Source: JARFQH01 sp963825595 (GTDB lineage: Bacteria; Desulfobacterota; Desulfobacteria; Desulfobacterales; SG8-13). Taken from it: a stretch of DNA of 64,000 nt. The notes below the pieces were generated by a model. The model was not told the origin of the DNA. It searched no databases and saw only the letters and a list, made by a program, of their open reading frames with translations. The position numbers were made by a program, and so were the translations under genes. Where the stretch lies: positions 135,439-199,438 of the forward strand of contig CAWGUE010000019.1 in the NCBI GenBank assembly GCA_963825595.1. The letters are read 5' to 3'. Below are positions 9,226 through 18,523 of the stretch, in pieces; position 1 is the stretch's first letter, and each line of letters begins with the position of its first letter.

Positions 9226-10320
9226 TCATGAGGGTGTGACCTCGAGAGTGATTTTTTCGACCGACTCCTGGGCCTCGCACATAATAGCCTCGATCTCCCC
9301 CTCTTCGAGACCCAGATGTTTCAAAACAACATCATCCAGCATGTACATGACCGCGTCGAGGCCACTATCGATCGATCCGGACATCGTCATCGCCTCGGCC
9401 ATGTTGGCAATGGTGTTGGCCGTTAATACGATGGATGCCAGCTCGCCCGGGCTTTCTTCGGCAAGATTGTCCGGCACTTTGTGGTGATATCGGATAGCGT
9501 TGGCGAGTATATCCGGTATCTGCCAATGTCGGCAAATCTCGTAACCGATTTCGGCGTGATCGAACCCCAGAATCCGATTTTCAGCACTCAGGAATGTTTT
9601 GTCCCCCGCTGCCAGGAACTCTTCGAAGAGGCTTTTGCGGTTCAGCACCAGGCGGTCGAGCACCAGTTTACCGACATCATGGATGAGGCCGGCCGAAAAG
9701 GCGTCATTTTCAAGCTGGGGATTTTTTCGCTGAGTGATGATCTTCGATCCAAAGGCAACCATCATGGAGTGCTGCCACAGTTTTCCCGAATCCATACCGT
9801 AACCGTGCAGCCTGTCACCGAGTAAATTTGAGGTTCCAGCCAGGGTTATCAATTCCCCCAAGGCCTTGTAACCGAGTACGACCGAAGCTTGTTGAATCGA
9901 AGACACTTTCCCGCTCATGCCGTAATAGGCTGAATTGGCCAATTTCAGCACTTTCGCGGCAATGGCCTGGTCGGTTTCGATGAGTTCTGCCACCTGCTGG
10001 GTGCTCGAATTTGGATTATCCATAATTTCATGGGCTTTAAAGACAATCTGCGGCATAGGCGCCAATTCGCCGAGACTGCGCATGATTCTCTTTTTCAGAT
10101 CCTGCTCCGATGCCTCACCGCCGTGTACAACCGCTGCCGATTCTGCGGAAGGAGACGCGTTTTTCTGGGAAGCCCGGACACCACCCGGGTGGTCTGGACG
10201 CAAATCGATTTCGATACGGGTGCCGCAATCCGGACATGGAAATGCCAGGATTTTACCCCCGGGAAGTTTATCATCGGGGATGGTGTAGCTGTTCCGGCAA
10301 CTGTTACAAGCGAATTTCAT
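9226..10320 (-). CDS. HDOD-domain protein with N-terminal zinc ribbon
   Basis: A 364-residue protein. An N-terminal zinc-ribbon (MJ0042-like) has cysteines at 5, 8, 29 and 32. After a variable linker, an HDOD domain runs from about 90 to 290 (LGELAPMPQIVFKAHEIMDN and later LIHDVGKLVLDR). HDOD proteins are catalytically inactive or untested relatives of HD phosphohydrolases found in signalling and cell-cycle control. The start at 10320 is set by GGAGGTG nine bases upstream; a GTG at 10332 lies inside that site and is rejected. The previous gene ends at 10357 in its repaired frame, so the two are probably co-transcribed. Confidence 0.88.
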   Translation of the reverse strand: MKFACNSCRNSYTIPDDKLPGGKILAFPCPDCGTRIEIDLRPDHPGGVRASQKNASPSAESAAVVHGGEASEQDLKKRIMRSLGELAPMPQIVFKAHEIMDNPNSSTQQVAELIETDQAIAAKVLKLANSAYYGMSGKVSSIQQASVVLGYKALGELITLAGTSNLLGDRLHGYGMDSGKLWQHSMMVAFGSKIITQRKNPQLENDAFSAGLIHDVGKLVLDRLVLNRKSLFEEFLAAGDKTFLSAENRILGFDHAEIGYEICRHWQIPDILANAIRYHHKVPDNLAEESPGELASIVLTANTIANMAEAMTMSGSIDSGLDAVMYMLDDVVLKHLGLEEGEIEAIMCEAQESVEKITLEVTPS

Positions 10321-10356
10321 CGTTCCGGTCACCTCCGTTGTGGACGAATGGCCCGG

Positions 10357-10867
10357 TCACCATCCCAAACCAAATCGCGATTCGAAAGATTCAGCAAAAA
10401 GATCCGGTCGCAGCTTGTCGAAATTGTCAGGTGTCAGATGTTTGATCTTTAATTTGGAACCAATGGCAAAGGCAATCTTTGCGCTGATTCGGATTTTTGA
10501 CTTCATCGCTGTCATGGAGGCCGACGCGCAGGGAAATTTTATTCCCATCACCCCATGGCCACCAAACAGCGAAGAGGATCGCACCGGCTGCATCCGTGGA
10601 TGTGAAGATTTTCTGCCCGGGAACGATACCAAAGACACGATTGAAGTAGGTGTAGAAAGGTGGTGAAGCATTTTCGATAGTGCTGAAATCCCACTGGGCG
10701 TCGAACTCCTGGGTAATCGGGATATATATCAGGTCCATATCGCATTTGTCGAACACCACCAGGGCGGTATTGAACATCTCATCCCAGCACCATTGGTTTT
10801 CAGATGAGAGATTCAAGCTGATTCTGGCGCAGATGCCGCTGTGTCTATGTCGTTTGGCTGATGTCAT
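10357..10867 (-). pseudogene. conserved-looking unknown gene broken by a one-base frameshift
   Basis: I do not recognise this family. The reading frame from the ATG at 10867 (MTSAKRHRHSG, preceded by ggggaga) runs cleanly to about 10500 (VVFDKCDMDLIYIPITQEFD, then an ISLRVGL strand). The frame that ends at 10357 then carries a convincing C-terminus (KIRISAKIAFAIGSKLKIKH, then ESRFGLGW). Removing one A from the five-A run read on the minus strand at about 10494-10499 joins the two into a protein of about 170 residues. It is a single-base homopolymer slip: either a true frameshift or a sequence error. It sits immediately upstream of the HDOD gene on the same strand, with that gene's ribosome-binding site just after the repaired stop. 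Confidence 0.6.
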
Positions 10868-11209
10868 CGCTTCTCCCCGCTGTGGGTGCTGACGATCGAT
10901 CTTGGCTATACACGGTGGGCAGACCCTGATTTTCATAACCGTTGATGCGTCGGATAGGTTCGATCCGTTGCGGAAATTCCGACTGAACCATCGAACGGCA
11001 GGGATTATGCCGCAAGGTGTTATTGCTAGTTCCCCATGGTAACGTAATTTTAAACAGGGGCGAGGACGACGTGGGTTTATCCAGCATAGTCAATGGACGC
11101 CTGTGACTGACCGGTCATCAAAAGTTTAACCACACTCGCTGGTGAGAGCCGGTGCAATTAACAGGGTATATCGTCCCCATCCGGTGACAAATTCAGCCCT
11201 CCAGCACCG
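10868..11209. other. intergenic, nothing recognised
   Basis: About 340 bases between the frameshifted gene and the small membrane-protein gene, both read on the minus strand. Short open frames here have no ribosome-binding site or protein-like composition. No RNA gene or strong terminator hairpin was seen. A promoter for the HDOD unit probably lies here, but no clear -35/-10 pair could be picked. Confidence 0.4.
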
Positions 11210-11521
11210 CTAATTGCGGTATTTACGAAATCCGGAAACAATCCAGTATAACCCCCAGAACAATAAGACCGGCCCCGCACCAACCAAGAGATACTGCGGA
11301 CCGGGTCGCTTCCAGGGTTCGAGATACGCGGCTGTTGCAAGAAGCCAGGCCATCGAGACAAAAATGGTCAGACGCAGAAATCCCGTCAGACGTACGGGCG
11401 TCCTGGGGCTTTTGTTTGTGTCGTTCGGGGGGATACGCCGGCGGCCCGACAGACGGGGAAGGAAGATCACCCCCAGGACGATCAGGCCAATCAGCAGTAT
11501 TTCCTGAAATCCGGAAAACAT
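11210..11521 (-). CDS. small inner-membrane protein, unknown function
   Basis: A 103-residue protein beginning MFSGFQEILLIGLIVLGVIF, so an N-terminal membrane segment comes first. A basic loop (LSGRRRIPPNDTNKSPR) follows, then two more hydrophobic segments (about 50-65 and 75-95). ATG at 11521 is preferred over the upstream start at 11536 because a GGGAG site precedes it. Short proteins of this form are often found in Desulfobacterota genomes, as far as I recall, without an assigned role. Nothing in the context gives a function. Confidence 0.7.
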   Translation of the reverse strand: MFSGFQEILLIGLIVLGVIFLPRLSGRRRIPPNDTNKSPRTPVRLTGFLRLTIFVSMAWLLATAAYLEPWKRPGPQYLLVGAGPVLLFWGLYWIVSGFRKYRN

Positions 11522-12242
11522 GAATCTCCCTATCAATTTGAAGCAGGCATACGCCGGTGAAAGGTGTCAACCGAAAAACGGTTGCAGTCAACCCTGATTC
11601 TTGCCAACGCCTGTGATGCGGTGAATCGGCACTCGGCTCGTGTTCTCCCGGCTGACAGAATGAGGTCTGTGTACCACAAGCCGCCTGCTTAAGCAATCCG
11701 TGGTGCCCGAGGCCAAACACACTTGCTGATAGTTTGGGGTTTGTGTCGACGTCCGGTTATGGTATGAATTCTCATATCCATTGATGGCTTCGCTATGACA
11801 ATTTCTCCACTGATCGCTGCGGTATTCGAATCCGGTTCCCGTACCGGAGTAAACGGCCCAATGCCCCTTCGGATCGGGTCACTCCCGACGGAGTCCGAAA
11901 CCGATGGCCGCACAGCAACCGAGTTTTTCCATCGACGGACCATCGACATCAGTGTTTAGAGACTTTTCGCGATGAACACAAAAGATATCAACAAGGCCGC
12001 CGCCGTCCCCTATGATCAGACCCGTGGGCGAGCCCCAAGAGTCGCGGCCCCCGGCCAGGGTCTTTCGGCGGACAGATTGTGGCCGTTGCCCGCCAACACA
12101 ATATTTTGTCGCACAGGATTCAAATCTGGCGGGCGTGTTGGCGCTTCTCGAACCTGGGACGGAGATCTCTCCTGAACTGCACCAGGCGGTGGCCGAAATT
12201 CTGGGATTTCGTTTACCGGCTGAATCGCAAGTATACACCCTC
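11522..12242. other. intergenic or possible recB 5' extension
   Basis: The recB frame is open from 12012, adding 77 codons before the family-like start at 12243, but those codons resemble no RecB N-terminus. A separate 54-codon frame (11795-11959, starting MTISPLIAAV) has no ribosome-binding site. No RNA gene, repeat or strong terminator was recognised. The recB promoter is expected here. Confidence 0.35.
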
Positions 12243-15200
12243 ATGCAACTCTTCGACCTGATCAACACGCCTTTGAGCGGTCCGATTCTTATCGAAGCCA
12301 GTGCGGGGACCGGAAAGACATACACCATCTCCGGCCTGTTTGTACGGCTTGTCATCGAACACGGTCTGAGCGTGGATCAGATCCTTGTCGTGACGTACAC
12401 CACTGCCGCCACCCAGGAACTGAGAACACGCATTCGTCAAAGATTGATCCAGACCCGACAGGGATTCACACAAGGGTCCGGCGACGAATTCATTGGTCGC
12501 CTGGTCGGTAGAATAACCGATCGCCGCACGGCGCTGAGGCAAATTGACAGTGCTTTAGCGGATTTCGACCGGGCGGCCATTTTTACCATCCACGGTTTTT
12601 GTCAGCGCCTGCTTTTCGAAAATACATTCGAAACCGGCGCGCTTTACGACACCAGGCTTGTGGCCGATCCGACGGTTTTTTACCAAGAGGTGGCCGAAGA
12701 CTTCTGGCGCAAATATTTTTTCACGGCCGAACCCGAATTCATCGGATTCGTATACAGCAGTTCGGCTGCTGCCGGGCCATCCATGTTTTACCGCCTGCTG
12801 CAGAATATCAACATGCCGGATATTGATGTCCTGCCGCACATGGACAAACCGCAAGCGCTCTATTTCGACGCTTACAGAGGTCTTTGCAGGCAACTCGCTC
12901 TTGAATGGGCTGCCTGCCGTTCGGCAGTCGTCGAACAACTCGAAAGCCCGGCGCTCAATGCAAAAATATTCGGCAGCCTCAAACCGGATCGCCAGCAGCC
13001 TGAATTCAGGGTACGGGATCTGAAGGTTCAGACACTAGCGGCCGCTATGGATCGATTCTGCCGAGCGCCGGGGGCTGAATTTCCGCCATTCGAAGGCTTC
13101 GAAAAATTCTCCGCCACATATCTGGATAATACGACGAGAAAAGGTTGCCTCCCACCGCAGCACCCTTTTTTTTCTCTCTGCAGTCGATTGCATGATGCTG
13201 CTGAAGCGTTAAAATCCGCGATGGCGCATTATTTTCTCTATCTGCAAACCGCATTTCTAAAATATTCCCGCACCGAACTTGCACGCACTAAAAAAACCCG
13301 CAACATACAATTTTACGATGACCTGCTGTTGTCGGTTAGAGACGCCTTAGATCGGGGCGGTCCCGGAAGCATCGATCTGATCGAAACGGTGCGGCGGCGA
13401 TTCAAAACTGCACTGGTCGACGAGTTCCAGGACACCGACACCATCCAATATGAAATTTTTTCAAGGCTGTTTGGCAGACCGCCGTCGACGCTGTTTATGA
13501 TCGGTGACCCAAAGCAGTCAATTTACAGTTTCCGCGGCGCCGATATTTTTTCCTACATGGAAGCCGCTGCCCGCACGGCATCAAAATATACTCTGGTTGA
13601 TAACTGGCGCTCAGGCCCCGGGTTGATAAAAGCCGTCAACACCCTTTTCGGTAGTGTCGACATCCCCTTTCTCTATAAGGAGATCGTATTTGAAATGGGC
13701 AGGGCCGGCGGACCCAGAATCGATACTGCCGTCAGTACCTCACCGGCACTCTCGCTCTGGTTTCTCCCATCCCGGGACGGAAGACCCATCAATAAAACGG
13801 ATGCTGTCAGGTGGATTACGGGCGCAGTCGGCGACGAGATTGTTCGGCTGGTCACTGCGGCGGCGCAGCGGTTGAAGCCGGAAGACATTGCCGTCCTTGT
13901 CCGCACCAATCGACAGGCCCGTATGATGAAAAACTGCCTGTCAGATCGCCGGATTCCATCGGTTCTCTATGGGGCCGGCAACATTTTCGACACTCTTGAG
14001 GCCGAAGAGGTCCAGCGGGTGCTGGCAGGGATTCTCGAAACCAGCAAAGATGAACGGTTTCGTGCCGCGCTGGTGACCGACATGCTGGGGGCCCGCGCCG
14101 TCGATCTCGATGGCGCCGCTGGCAATCCATCCTTCATGGACGAGGGGCGGCATCGTTTTCGTGAGTATTTGGAGGTGTGGCGTCGCAGAGGATTCATGTC
14201 CATGTTCCGATGGCTCATGTCGCGCGAAGGGGTGCGGGCCCGTTTATTGGCCTATCCAGACGGAGACCGCCGCCTGACAAACATCCTCCATATGGCCGAG
14301 GTGCTTCACAATTACGCTATGGAGACCGCGACCGAAGCGGCGGACCTTCTCAAGTGGCTTTCCGATCAACGCAAACCCGGGATCCCGCGACCGGAGGAAC
14401 ACCAGCTTCGGCTGGAGAACGACGTCAAAGCGGTACGAATCGTGACGATCCACAAAAGCAAGGGTTTGGAATACCCGGTCGTTTTCTGCCCGTTTGGTTG
14501 GGAGAGCTCGCTGACGAGAAAAGATCGAGAAGTTATCTGCCACCGGAACGGGCCGCCGCGACGCCGCATTCTGGACTTGGGCTCGGAGCAGTATGCTGAG
14601 AATGTTCGTAAAGCGCAACAAGAGAACCTGGCTGAGAATCTGCGTCTTCTCTATGTGGCCCTCACCCGGGCCAGAACCCTTTGCTATCTGGTGTGGGGTC
14701 ATATCAATACGGCCGAATCCTCTGCTCTGGCATACCTTCTCCACAAGCCGCCGGATAATGATGGGGAAGATATTGTCAACGTCCTTAAAGCCTACGTTTC
14801 TAAATTGACCGACGCTGATCTTCGTTCAGACCTGGAGCGTCTGGTGGCAAAATCCGAAGGGAGCATCGCCCTGATGGACATGCCGCAAACCAGCGCAGCC
14901 CTCCCTCCACCACAGGAAATGGCTGCCGGAGCGTTATTCTGCCGGTCTTTTTGCGGCGACATCGATACATCATGGAAGATATCGAGTTACACATCGCTGG
15001 TGTCGCATCGACAGCAGAATGTCGAACTGCCGGATCGCGATGCCCCAGATGAACGCCTGGCCCCACCGCTGAAAGGGGATTTCGACCAAGGGGTTCCAGC
15101 GGCACCACTTGGGTTCATGCATCAAAGGACCATCTACGACTTTCCCAGAGGCACACGCGCGGGGATTTTTTTTCACAGCTTGCTGGAACAGCTCGATTTC

Positions 15201-15869
15201 ACCCAGTCAGACCCGGAATATCAGGACAAATTGATCCAGAGTAACTTGAGCGTGCACGGTTTTGATTCGAAGTGGGTGGAGGTGGTTAGAAATGCCGTCC
15301 AGAGGGTGCTTTGCGTGCCTTTACTCGGTGGGGAGACCGATTTGACTCTCGGCCGTATCGGTCCCCGTGAGCGGATCAACGAGTTGGCGTTCACCTATCC
15401 GTTGCAACCGTTTACACGCTATCAATTGATGGAGGTATTTGACCATTACAGGGGAGACCGTATTCCGGATACGTTTCCCCTGCAATTGGGAAAACTCGAA
15501 TTTTTGCCGTCCGGCGGCTTTTTAAAAGGTTACATCGACATGGTCTTCCAATACGATGGACGCTTTTTCCTGTTGGACTGGAAATCAAATGACCTGGGCC
15601 GGCAACCCAGCGATTACCATATAGACAATCTGCAGCCTGTCATGAGCGCATCGTATTATATCCTGCAGTATTGTCTTTATACCCTGGCTCTGCACCGCTA
15701 CCTGGGAATGCGCCTGCCGACCTACAATTTCGCCGAACACTTTGGCGGGGTGTTTTACGTTTTCATCCGTGGCGTCGATCCGGAGAAAGGACCTGCTCAC
15801 GGCATCTTCTACGATCGGCCGGATGTCGGGCTGATTCTATCCCTCGACAAAATTCTGATCGCGGACTGA
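12243..15869 (+). CDS. recB: exodeoxyribonuclease V subunit beta RecB
   Basis: RecB is the 3'-5' helicase and nuclease subunit of RecBCD. From 12243 the protein is 1208 residues. Walker A (ASAGTGKTYT) lies at about 19-28, Walker B (LVDEFQDTD) near 400, and the helicase IHKSKGLEYPVVFCPFGW block near 740. The C-terminal nuclease motif FLLDWKSND is near residue 1110. All parts needed for a working enzyme are visible. The start is uncertain: the frame is open from 12012, but the MQLFDLINTPLSGPILIEAS opening resembles known RecB starts; no good ribosome-binding site precedes it. recD follows 24 bases later. Confidence 0.94.
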   Translation: MQLFDLINTPLSGPILIEASAGTGKTYTISGLFVRLVIEHGLSVDQILVVTYTTAATQELRTRIRQRLIQTRQGFTQGSGDEFIGRLVGRITDRRTALRQIDSALADFDRAAIFTIHGFCQRLLFENTFETGALYDTRLVADPTVFYQEVAEDFWRKYFFTAEPEFIGFVYSSSAAAGPSMFYRLLQNINMPDIDVLPHMDKPQALYFDAYRGLCRQLALEWAACRSAVVEQLESPALNAKIFGSLKPDRQQPEFRVRDLKVQTLAAAMDRFCRAPGAEFPPFEGFEKFSATYLDNTTRKGCLPPQHPFFSLCSRLHDAAEALKSAMAHYFLYLQTAFLKYSRTELARTKKTRNIQFYDDLLLSVRDALDRGGPGSIDLIETVRRRFKTALVDEFQDTDTIQYEIFSRLFGRPPSTLFMIGDPKQSIYSFRGADIFSYMEAAARTASKYTLVDNWRSGPGLIKAVNTLFGSVDIPFLYKEIVFEMGRAGGPRIDTAVSTSPALSLWFLPSRDGRPINKTDAVRWITGAVGDEIVRLVTAAAQRLKPEDIAVLVRTNRQARMMKNCLSDRRIPSVLYGAGNIFDTLEAEEVQRVLAGILETSKDERFRAALVTDMLGARAVDLDGAAGNPSFMDEGRHRFREYLEVWRRRGFMSMFRWLMSREGVRARLLAYPDGDRRLTNILHMAEVLHNYAMETATEAADLLKWLSDQRKPGIPRPEEHQLRLENDVKAVRIVTIHKSKGLEYPVVFCPFGWESSLTRKDREVICHRNGPPRRRILDLGSEQYAENVRKAQQENLAENLRLLYVALTRARTLCYLVWGHINTAESSALAYLLHKPPDNDGEDIVNVLKAYVSKLTDADLRSDLERLVAKSEGSIALMDMPQTSAALPPPQEMAAGALFCRSFCGDIDTSWKISSYTSLVSHRQQNVELPDRDAPDERLAPPLKGDFDQGVPAAPLGFMHQRTIYDFPRGTRAGIFFHSLLEQLDFTQSDPEYQDKLIQSNLSVHGFDSKWVEVVRNAVQRVLCVPLLGGETDLTLGRIGPRERINELAFTYPLQPFTRYQLMEVFDHYRGDRIPDTFPLQLGKLEFLPSGGFLKGYIDMVFQYDGRFFLLDWKSNDLGRQPSDYHIDNLQPVMSASYYILQYCLYTLALHRYLGMRLPTYNFAEHFGGVFYVFIRGVDPEKGPAHGIFYDRPDVGLILSLDKILIAD

Positions 15870-15893
15870 TGATACACCTTACCGGTTGATTGA

Positions 15894-17822
15894 ATGACGA
15901 TCTCTCAGTCTAAAAACGGCCTCATGACATCGATTGATCTGACATCCCTTTATCGCAGCGGATACTTGTCCGAAATCGACCGCCATTTCGCTGATTTCAT
16001 GTCCCGTCTCGACGGCCGCGAAAACCGGGCCCTGACCCTTGCCGCAGCGCTGCTCAGCCGTTCCGCTGGAAAAGGACATGTGTGCCTCGACCTGAATACC
16101 GTGGACCGATCGATAGCGGTTACGCCCGGTGAAAAACGCTCTGCGGTCATCTGTCCCGAGACAGCCGATTGGATCAAGCAATTGCGGACAAGTCCGATGA
16201 TCGGAAGTCCGGGTGAACAGCGCCCCTTGATCCTGGACGATTGCGAAAGGGTGTACCTTTATCGCTACTGGCGCTATGAACAAGACCTCATTGCCGCTAT
16301 CAGACTCCGGACGGACAGCAATGAACGCGCGTTGGGAAGTCTGAAAGCCGACGCATTGCGAGGCGCGATCGACCGTCTTTTTCCGTCCACCCATAAGAAG
16401 AGCGAAAGCGTTGATTGGCAGAAAGTTGCCGCCTTAGTCGCTCTGATGAAACCCTTTTGTGTCATATCAGGCGGACCCGGGACAGGTAAGACTTTCACTG
16501 TTGCCAAGATCCTGGCGCTGTTGATCGAACAGGCCGGTGACACACGATTCAACGCCCTTCTGGCGGCGCCAACCGGTAAAGCGGCAGCCAAATTGGGCGA
16601 ATCAATAATAACGGCCGTTAAAACGCTCGCCTGCAGCCCGGCTGTCAAAGAGCGCATTCCGGTTGACGCCCAGACCATCCACCGAATGCTTGACCCGATT
16701 CCGGGGACACCCTTTTTCCGCTACGACAAGAGCAATCCGCTGCCGGCCGATGTCGTCATTGTCGACGAAGCATCGATGGTTGACCTGGCCTTGTTGTCAA
16801 AACTCTCCGCGGCTTTGTCCGATAGGGCCCGCTTGATACTCATCGGAGACATGGACCAACTGGCATCAGTGGAAGCCGGTGCCGTGCTGGGGGATATTTG
16901 CGATCGCGGCCGCCGGCAACGGTTTTCTACCGATTTCTGCGAAATGGCCCGGCAGGTTATCGGCACGCCGTTGGAGGATTGCCGAACCGAAAAAACGAGA
17001 GGTATCCAGGACTGCATCGTCAGCCTGGTCAAAAGCTATCGTTTCGACGATCAGGGCGGCATCGGCGCGTTGAGCCGAGCCATTAACCGTGGCGACGTCA
17101 ATAGGGCCCTGAATTTGATGGAAGCCGGTGCTGACGGTCGCATAAGTTGGCAACCGGTGTCATCGACCCGCGCTCTTTTTCAGTCACTCGAAGACCCCGT
17201 CGTCCGCGGATACCGTGATTACCTCTCCACCGGCGATCCATTGCTGGCACTGGAAAGGTTCAACCGATTCAGGATTTTATGTGCCGTCAACAGGGGAAGC
17301 AGGGGCGTTGAGGCTCTTAACCGCATGGCGGAAGAGGTGCTGCGCCGGAAGGGCCTGATCAAACCCGATGATATCAGATACCACGACCGATGGTATGCTG
17401 GCCGACCGATCCTGGTTACCGCCAACGATTACGGCTTGGGCCTATTCAACGGCGACATCGGATTGTCGGCTCCTGCAGCGGCCGATGATAGTGCCTCTCT
17501 GGTCGTTCATTTTCCAGGCCTTGATGGTGATACGCGCGGTATACCGGCGGCCCGGCTATCAGGTATCGAAACGGTATACGCCATGAGCATACACAAAAGC
17601 CAGGGATCCGAATTCGACCGGGTGCATGTTATCCTTCCTGATGCCGATTCAGCGGTATTGACACGCGAATTACTCTACACGGCCGTTACCCGGGCCCGGT
17701 CAAGTGTGACAATATGGGGACAGGAACAGGTTCTGGAAAAGGCGCTGTCACGACAGATCATCCGGCGTTCCGGCTTGAGGGAGGCGCTATGGGGCAGGGG
17801 GTGCGAACTGGAACGGGAATAA
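15894..17822 (+). CDS. recD: exodeoxyribonuclease V subunit alpha RecD
   Basis: RecD is the 5'-3' helicase subunit of RecBCD. The 642-residue product shows Walker A (GGPGTGKTFT, about 193-202), Walker B (VIVDEASMVD), GDMDQLASVEAG and the C-terminal helicase motif YAMSIHKSQGSEFDRVHVI. It lies 24 bases after recB and is surely in one unit with it. An internal ATG at 15924 (MTSIDLTSLYR) is an alternative start. The gene ends eight bases before the end of the convergent lipoprotein gene. Confidence 0.95.
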   Translation: MTISQSKNGLMTSIDLTSLYRSGYLSEIDRHFADFMSRLDGRENRALTLAAALLSRSAGKGHVCLDLNTVDRSIAVTPGEKRSAVICPETADWIKQLRTSPMIGSPGEQRPLILDDCERVYLYRYWRYEQDLIAAIRLRTDSNERALGSLKADALRGAIDRLFPSTHKKSESVDWQKVAALVALMKPFCVISGGPGTGKTFTVAKILALLIEQAGDTRFNALLAAPTGKAAAKLGESIITAVKTLACSPAVKERIPVDAQTIHRMLDPIPGTPFFRYDKSNPLPADVVIVDEASMVDLALLSKLSAALSDRARLILIGDMDQLASVEAGAVLGDICDRGRRQRFSTDFCEMARQVIGTPLEDCRTEKTRGIQDCIVSLVKSYRFDDQGGIGALSRAINRGDVNRALNLMEAGADGRISWQPVSSTRALFQSLEDPVVRGYRDYLSTGDPLLALERFNRFRILCAVNRGSRGVEALNRMAEEVLRRKGLIKPDDIRYHDRWYAGRPILVTANDYGLGLFNGDIGLSAPAAADDSASLVVHFPGLDGDTRGIPAARLSGIETVYAMSIHKSQGSEFDRVHVILPDADSAVLTRELLYTAVTRARSSVTIWGQEQVLEKALSRQIIRRSGLREALWGRGCELERE

Positions 17823-17829
17823 CGACGGG

Positions 17830-18483
17830 TCATTGCCCTAAATCGGCTTCCGTATCCGAAAGGGCGGCAAACACATCCGCAAGAACGGCCTTGGAAACAG
17901 CCGCCATTGCGGTGCTCATGGCCGCCACCACTGCCGAAGGGCTGCGGCTGGCAGACAATTCGCTCCCGCGGTAGGATTTCTGAAATAAGATCGCTTTATC
18001 GGCCTGATTTTCACCGGCTTTCGAGAGCTGGACAGTAATCGCGATGACGGCCTGCCAGCCGTTAGTCGTATCATTCTCGAAAATTTCGTCTACCGTTCCC
18101 GTCACGAAGTGAGTGGCCAACAGCCGGCCTGTTTCGGTGAGCACGGCTGCAAACCGCCCCGAGGCTTTTAAATCGCGGGCCAGATAATAGGTCACGAGGT
18201 CGGCGGGATTCGATTGCCAGCGATGGTAGTGATAGACGTTCCGCTTATAGGGCCCCGACTGGTAGACGATCCTTTCTGTATTATAAAGTGGTGCCGCTGT
18301 GAAACGGTCAATCTGCAGAACCACCGCAAGGTGCTTGTCCCTCGCCGACTGCGGGGGGTCGTAAGAAAAGGTGTAGTACGAAACATCCTGTATGGGGCGG
18401 GACGGGCCGACACAGCCACTGAGGACCAGGCAGAGAACGAGCTCCAGAACGGGTAGGGTGCGACCATGGCGCATCGACATCAT
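17830..18483 (-). CDS. ABC-transporter auxiliary lipoprotein (PqiC/DUF330-like), Mce system
   Basis: A 217-residue lipoprotein whose signal peptide ends in the lipobox LVLSGC (Cys at about 24). The mature part matches the ABC-type auxiliary component (PqiC/MlaD-associated) pattern, with an early SYYTFSYDPP segment and a mid-protein YYLARDLKASGRFAAVL helix. It probably works in the periplasm with the Mce protein encoded just upstream. The start at 18483 is set by AAGGAGG ten bases upstream. It is the last gene of the mlaE-mlaF-mlaD-lipoprotein operon; the gap to mlaD is about 40 bases. Confidence 0.82.
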   Translation of the reverse strand: MMSMRHGRTLPVLELVLCLVLSGCVGPSRPIQDVSYYTFSYDPPQSARDKHLAVVLQIDRFTAAPLYNTERIVYQSGPYKRNVYHYHRWQSNPADLVTYYLARDLKASGRFAAVLTETGRLLATHFVTGTVDEIFENDTTNGWQAVIAITVQLSKAGENQADKAILFQKSYRGSELSASRSPSAVVAAMSTAMAAVSKAVLADVFAALSDTEADLGQ

Positions 18484-18523
18484 TGGGATACATCCTCCTT
18501 GCATGCAGCTTGAAATATCCGGG

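Noticed and set aside
11795..11959. 54-codon plus-strand frame starting MTISPLIAAV
   Set aside because: No ribosome-binding site, no recognisable family and no conserved context; kept only as a note in the intergenic entry.
11879..12355. 158-codon minus-strand frame before recB
   Set aside because: It overlaps the recB start region antisense and has shadow-like composition with no start signal.
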